In this document: one piece after another, positions 62,110-64,000 of the stretch
Layout: every line of letters begins with the position of its first letter
Position numbering within the stretch: the stretch's first letter is position 1
Assembly (NCBI GenBank): GCA_963678255.2
Contig: CAXXTW010000002.1
Span: 1,674,001 to 1,738,000, forward strand
Reading direction: 5' to 3'
Length of the DNA: 64,000 bases
Source: G963678255 sp963678255
GTDB lineage: Bacteria > Cloacimonadota > Cloacimonadia > Cloacimonadales > WRIO01
Translations under genes and position numbers: made by a program
The notes under the pieces: model-generated
The model's input: only the letters and a program-made list of their open reading frames with translations
What the model was told of the DNA's origin: nothing
The model's database searches: none

Positions 62110-62713
62110 AGTCTCTCCCTTCATTACTGGTAGATGATGATTTTTTAGATGTGGCTAAAATACTTTTTCCACAAATTAAGTGTTGACCTTCCACCACGCT
62201 CAGTTCATATTCTAATGGGATGATAACACACAATTCACAAGCTCCGGCATTTATTCCAATTAACTGACCTTGAGGATGAGGACTTTTGTCAGAAAATATT
62301 TTAACTCTACTGCTTTTTATTGCCCATGATACTTCTGAATTCTCACTTAGACTATTAATTGAATCTGTATTTGTCATTGTTCTAATTTCACAGGTTGAAA
62401 ACAAAGGTTTCTGAATTATTATGGAATAATTATCCTGATTGAAAGTAACCTTTTTTACCTTTCCCGTTATAGGTGCTAACAAATTGCTCTCATTAATTTC
62501 TATATTTGGTTTTTCAATTTTATAAAAATAAGAAATAAACAAGTATAGTATAAAAAAAACAGTTGAAATGTATTCTACATATGGTGTCTGATATTTCAGA
62601 ATTAAGACAAAATTGATAAGAATTACTACAATGGGTACACTCAAAAATTTATATTTTTCTTTCCTAGCTATCTTTAAAAATAGCAAAGGATTCTGCTTTT
62701 CATATTGAATCAT
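62102..62713 (-). CDS. Phosphatidylserine-decarboxylase-like protein lacking the usual catalytic residues
   Basis: A 203-residue membrane protein with two hydrophobic segments (about 20-42 and 45-65) and a beta-rich domain resembling the short archaeal/proteobacterial-type Psd. Position next to pssA also suggests phosphatidylserine decarboxylase. However, the self-cleaving Gly-Ser of the family (FGS or LGST) is replaced by GINAGACEL near 153, and the family His region reads CEIRTMTNT. No pyruvoyl group could then form by the known route. It may be an inactive relative, a divergent enzyme or a misread region. It starts immediately downstream of purB. Confidence 0.6.
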   Translation of the reverse strand: MIQYEKQNPLLFLKIARKEKYKFLSVPIVVILINFVLILKYQTPYVEYISTVFFILYLFISYFYKIEKPNIEINESNLLAPITGKVKKVTFNQDNYSIIIQKPLFSTCEIRTMTNTDSINSLSENSEVSWAIKSSRVKIFSDKSPHPQGQLIGINAGACELCVIIPLEYELSVVEGQHLICGKSILATSKKSSSTSNEGRDYE

Positions 62714-64000
62714 TTATAGTCCAATTCTTGAATAAATTATATTTACATTTTTTAAATATCTGTCATAAGAAAAAACTATGTCTAAGTCATCCTTTGTTAC
62801 AAAAGTCATAACTTCTTCATCTTGTTCCAATAAAGACCTAAAAGGAATCTTATCATTCCAACACTGCATTGCATTTCTTTGAATAATGGAATATGATTGC
62901 TCTCTACTACATCCTTTTTCAGCAAGTTTTAACAACATAACCTGTGAAAAAACCAATCCATTTGTGAGATTTAAATTTTTCTGAATATTCTCAGGATAAA
63001 TGACAAGCAAATCAATCATAGTAATCATTTTATCGATCATATAATGACATAAAATAGTTGAATCAGGTAGAATAACCCTTTCAACAGAAGAATGACTGAT
63101 GTCTCTTTCATGCCATAATGCGTTATTTTCCATTCCTGCTAAAGCATTCGAACGTAGTAATCTAGCTAAACCACAAATTTGTTCACTGGTTATGGGATTT
63201 TTTTTATGAGGCATTGCTGATGAACCTTTCTGTCCCTTTGAAAAACATTCTTCTGCTTCCAGTACTTCTGTTCGTTGTAAATGCCGTATTTCTGTTGCTA
63301 TTTTTTCCAAAGTTGAACCTATGATTGCAATCACTGACAAATAAAAAGAGTGTCGATCACGTTGAATGACTTGGGTTGAAATATTCACAGGTTTTAACTC
63401 TAGATGTTCACAAGCAATTTCTTCAATTTCAGGATCTATATGAGCATAATTACCAACAGCACCTGAAAATTGACCAACTGATATGGTTTTGATTGCTTCT
63501 TTTAAACGATGTATGTTTCTTTGAGTCTCATCATACCATAAGGCAAACTTTAGTCCAAAACTAGTTGGTTCTGCATGAATCCCATGAGATCTTCCTATAG
63601 ATAGAGTATCTTTGTGCTCTATAGCTCTTTTTTTAAGGCTCTCAGACAACTTTAACAAACTATCCAAGATCAAAACACCAGCCTGCTTCATTTGCAACGC
63701 TGTGGCTGTATCTAACACATCTGAAGAGGTTAAACCAAAATGTATCCATCGTGATGATTCTCCCACATATTCTGCTACATTTGTCAAAAAGGCAATAACA
63801 TCATGCTTGGTAGTCTTTTCAATTTCATCTATTTTATTAGCATCAAAATTAGCATTCTTTAATATATTATCAAGATCTTCCTGTGGTATAATTCCTTTTG
63901 TCTGCAATGCTATACAAGCTGACAACTCGACATCAAGCCAACATTGGTATTTATTTTGCTGTGACCATATTCTACTCATTTCTGGCTTGGAATAACGATC
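62714..64000 (-). CDS. purB: Adenylosuccinate lyase (5' end outside the window)
   Basis: A fumarase/aspartase-superfamily lyase acting twice in purine nucleotide synthesis. The signature SSAMPHKKNP is present, with the SIGRSHGIHAEPTSFG region and HFGLTSSDVLDTA. The frame continues beyond the first in-window ATG (63979) to the edge, coding for DRYSKPE, which matches the normal PurB beginning (RYS.PEMSRIW). The true start therefore lies just outside. It is the most upstream gene seen in an operon containing purS and purQ. Confidence 0.96.
   Translation of the reverse strand, partial: DRYSKPEMSRIWSQQNKYQCWLDVELSACIALQTKGIIPQEDLDNILKNANFDANKIDEIEKTTKHDVIAFLTNVAEYVGESSRWIHFGLTSSDVLDTATALQMKQAGVLILDSLLKLSESLKKRAIEHKDTLSIGRSHGIHAEPTSFGLKFALWYDETQRNIHRLKEAIKTISVGQFSGAVGNYAHIDPEIEEIACEHLELKPVNISTQVIQRDRHSFYLSVIAIIGSTLEKIATEIRHLQRTEVLEAEECFSKGQKGSSAMPHKKNPITSEQICGLARLLRSNALAGMENNALWHERDISHSSVERVILPDSTILCHYMIDKMITMIDLLVIYPENIQKNLNLTNGLVFSQVMLLKLAEKGCSREQSYSIIQRNAMQCWNDKIPFRSLLEQDEEVMTFVTKDDLDIVFSYDRYLKNVNIIYSRIGL

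Overview
The window is AT-rich bacterial chromosome with short gaps, many stop/start overlaps and several transposon insertions. Two secreted proteins end in a C-terminal sorting-type tail with a PNPF motif (a GH18 protein near 31.2-32.5 kb and an unknown protein near 45.5-46.9 kb). Together with two sets of NuoE/NuoF-type flavoprotein subunits, a sensory [FeFe]-hydrogenase relative, tryptophanase and a MutL/GlmL-type ATPase, this suggests an anaerobic, amino-acid-fermenting member of the FCB side of the bacteria. Candidatus Cloacimonadota or a neighbour is my best guess; this is inference from gene content, because no rRNA gene is present. No tRNA, rRNA or CRISPR array was recognised.

Layout. 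0-4.8 kb: the 3' part of a hybrid histidine kinase, and a cation/proton antiporter whose upstream region carries a complete IS66-family element (4820-6453) with perfect 15-bp ends and an 8-bp target duplication. 7.0-12.6 kb: a five-gene minus-strand operon coding for a small [2Fe-2S] protein, a sensory hydrogenase-PAS protein, a SpoIIE-type phosphatase, and NuoE- and NuoF-like subunits. The catalytic hydrogenase subunit usually found with them is absent. 13.1-22.4 kb: a tandem array of secreted beta-propeller lipoproteins, each paired with a small secreted protein. It contains a chimeric gene, a copy interrupted by an IS21-family element (15660-18293), a nonsense-mutated copy, two nearly intact repeats of about 1.67 kb and a terminal remnant. 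22.4-23.2 kb: a TerB/DnaJ-type co-chaperone. 23.5-29.1 kb: a three-gene operon (NuoE-like, NuoF-like, and a 1105-residue NuoG/GltD/NuoG fusion) resembling the Sporomusa-type electron-bifurcating transhydrogenase StnABC.

29-40 kb: a mixed region with a STAS-like protein, tryptophanase, a shortened GH18 protein, a second hybrid histidine kinase, an ankyrin-metallo-beta-lactamase fusion, an APH-type kinase and an S41 protease. 40-42.3 kb: an operon with queH, a DUF2905 protein, a deoxyhypusine-synthase-like protein and a DUF5683-like protein. 42.5-45.1 kb: an iron-sulfur flavoprotein, an unknown protein and a phosphohexomutase. 47.3-54.6 kb: a housekeeping operon (rsgA, nadK, recN, a membrane protein, NfeD, an SPFH protein, eno) followed by a receiver-domain protein and a lipoprotein. 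56.3-64 kb: a long minus-strand operon with purB (cut by the window edge), a Psd-like protein, pssA, purS, purQ, a ComF-type protein, a helical protein, a MutL/GlmL-type ATPase and a barrel-type protein. It ends in a strong terminator.

The most interesting parts are the two electron-transfer operons, the rearranging lipoprotein array with its chimeric and converted copies, and the MutL-centred trio that has no mutase beside it.
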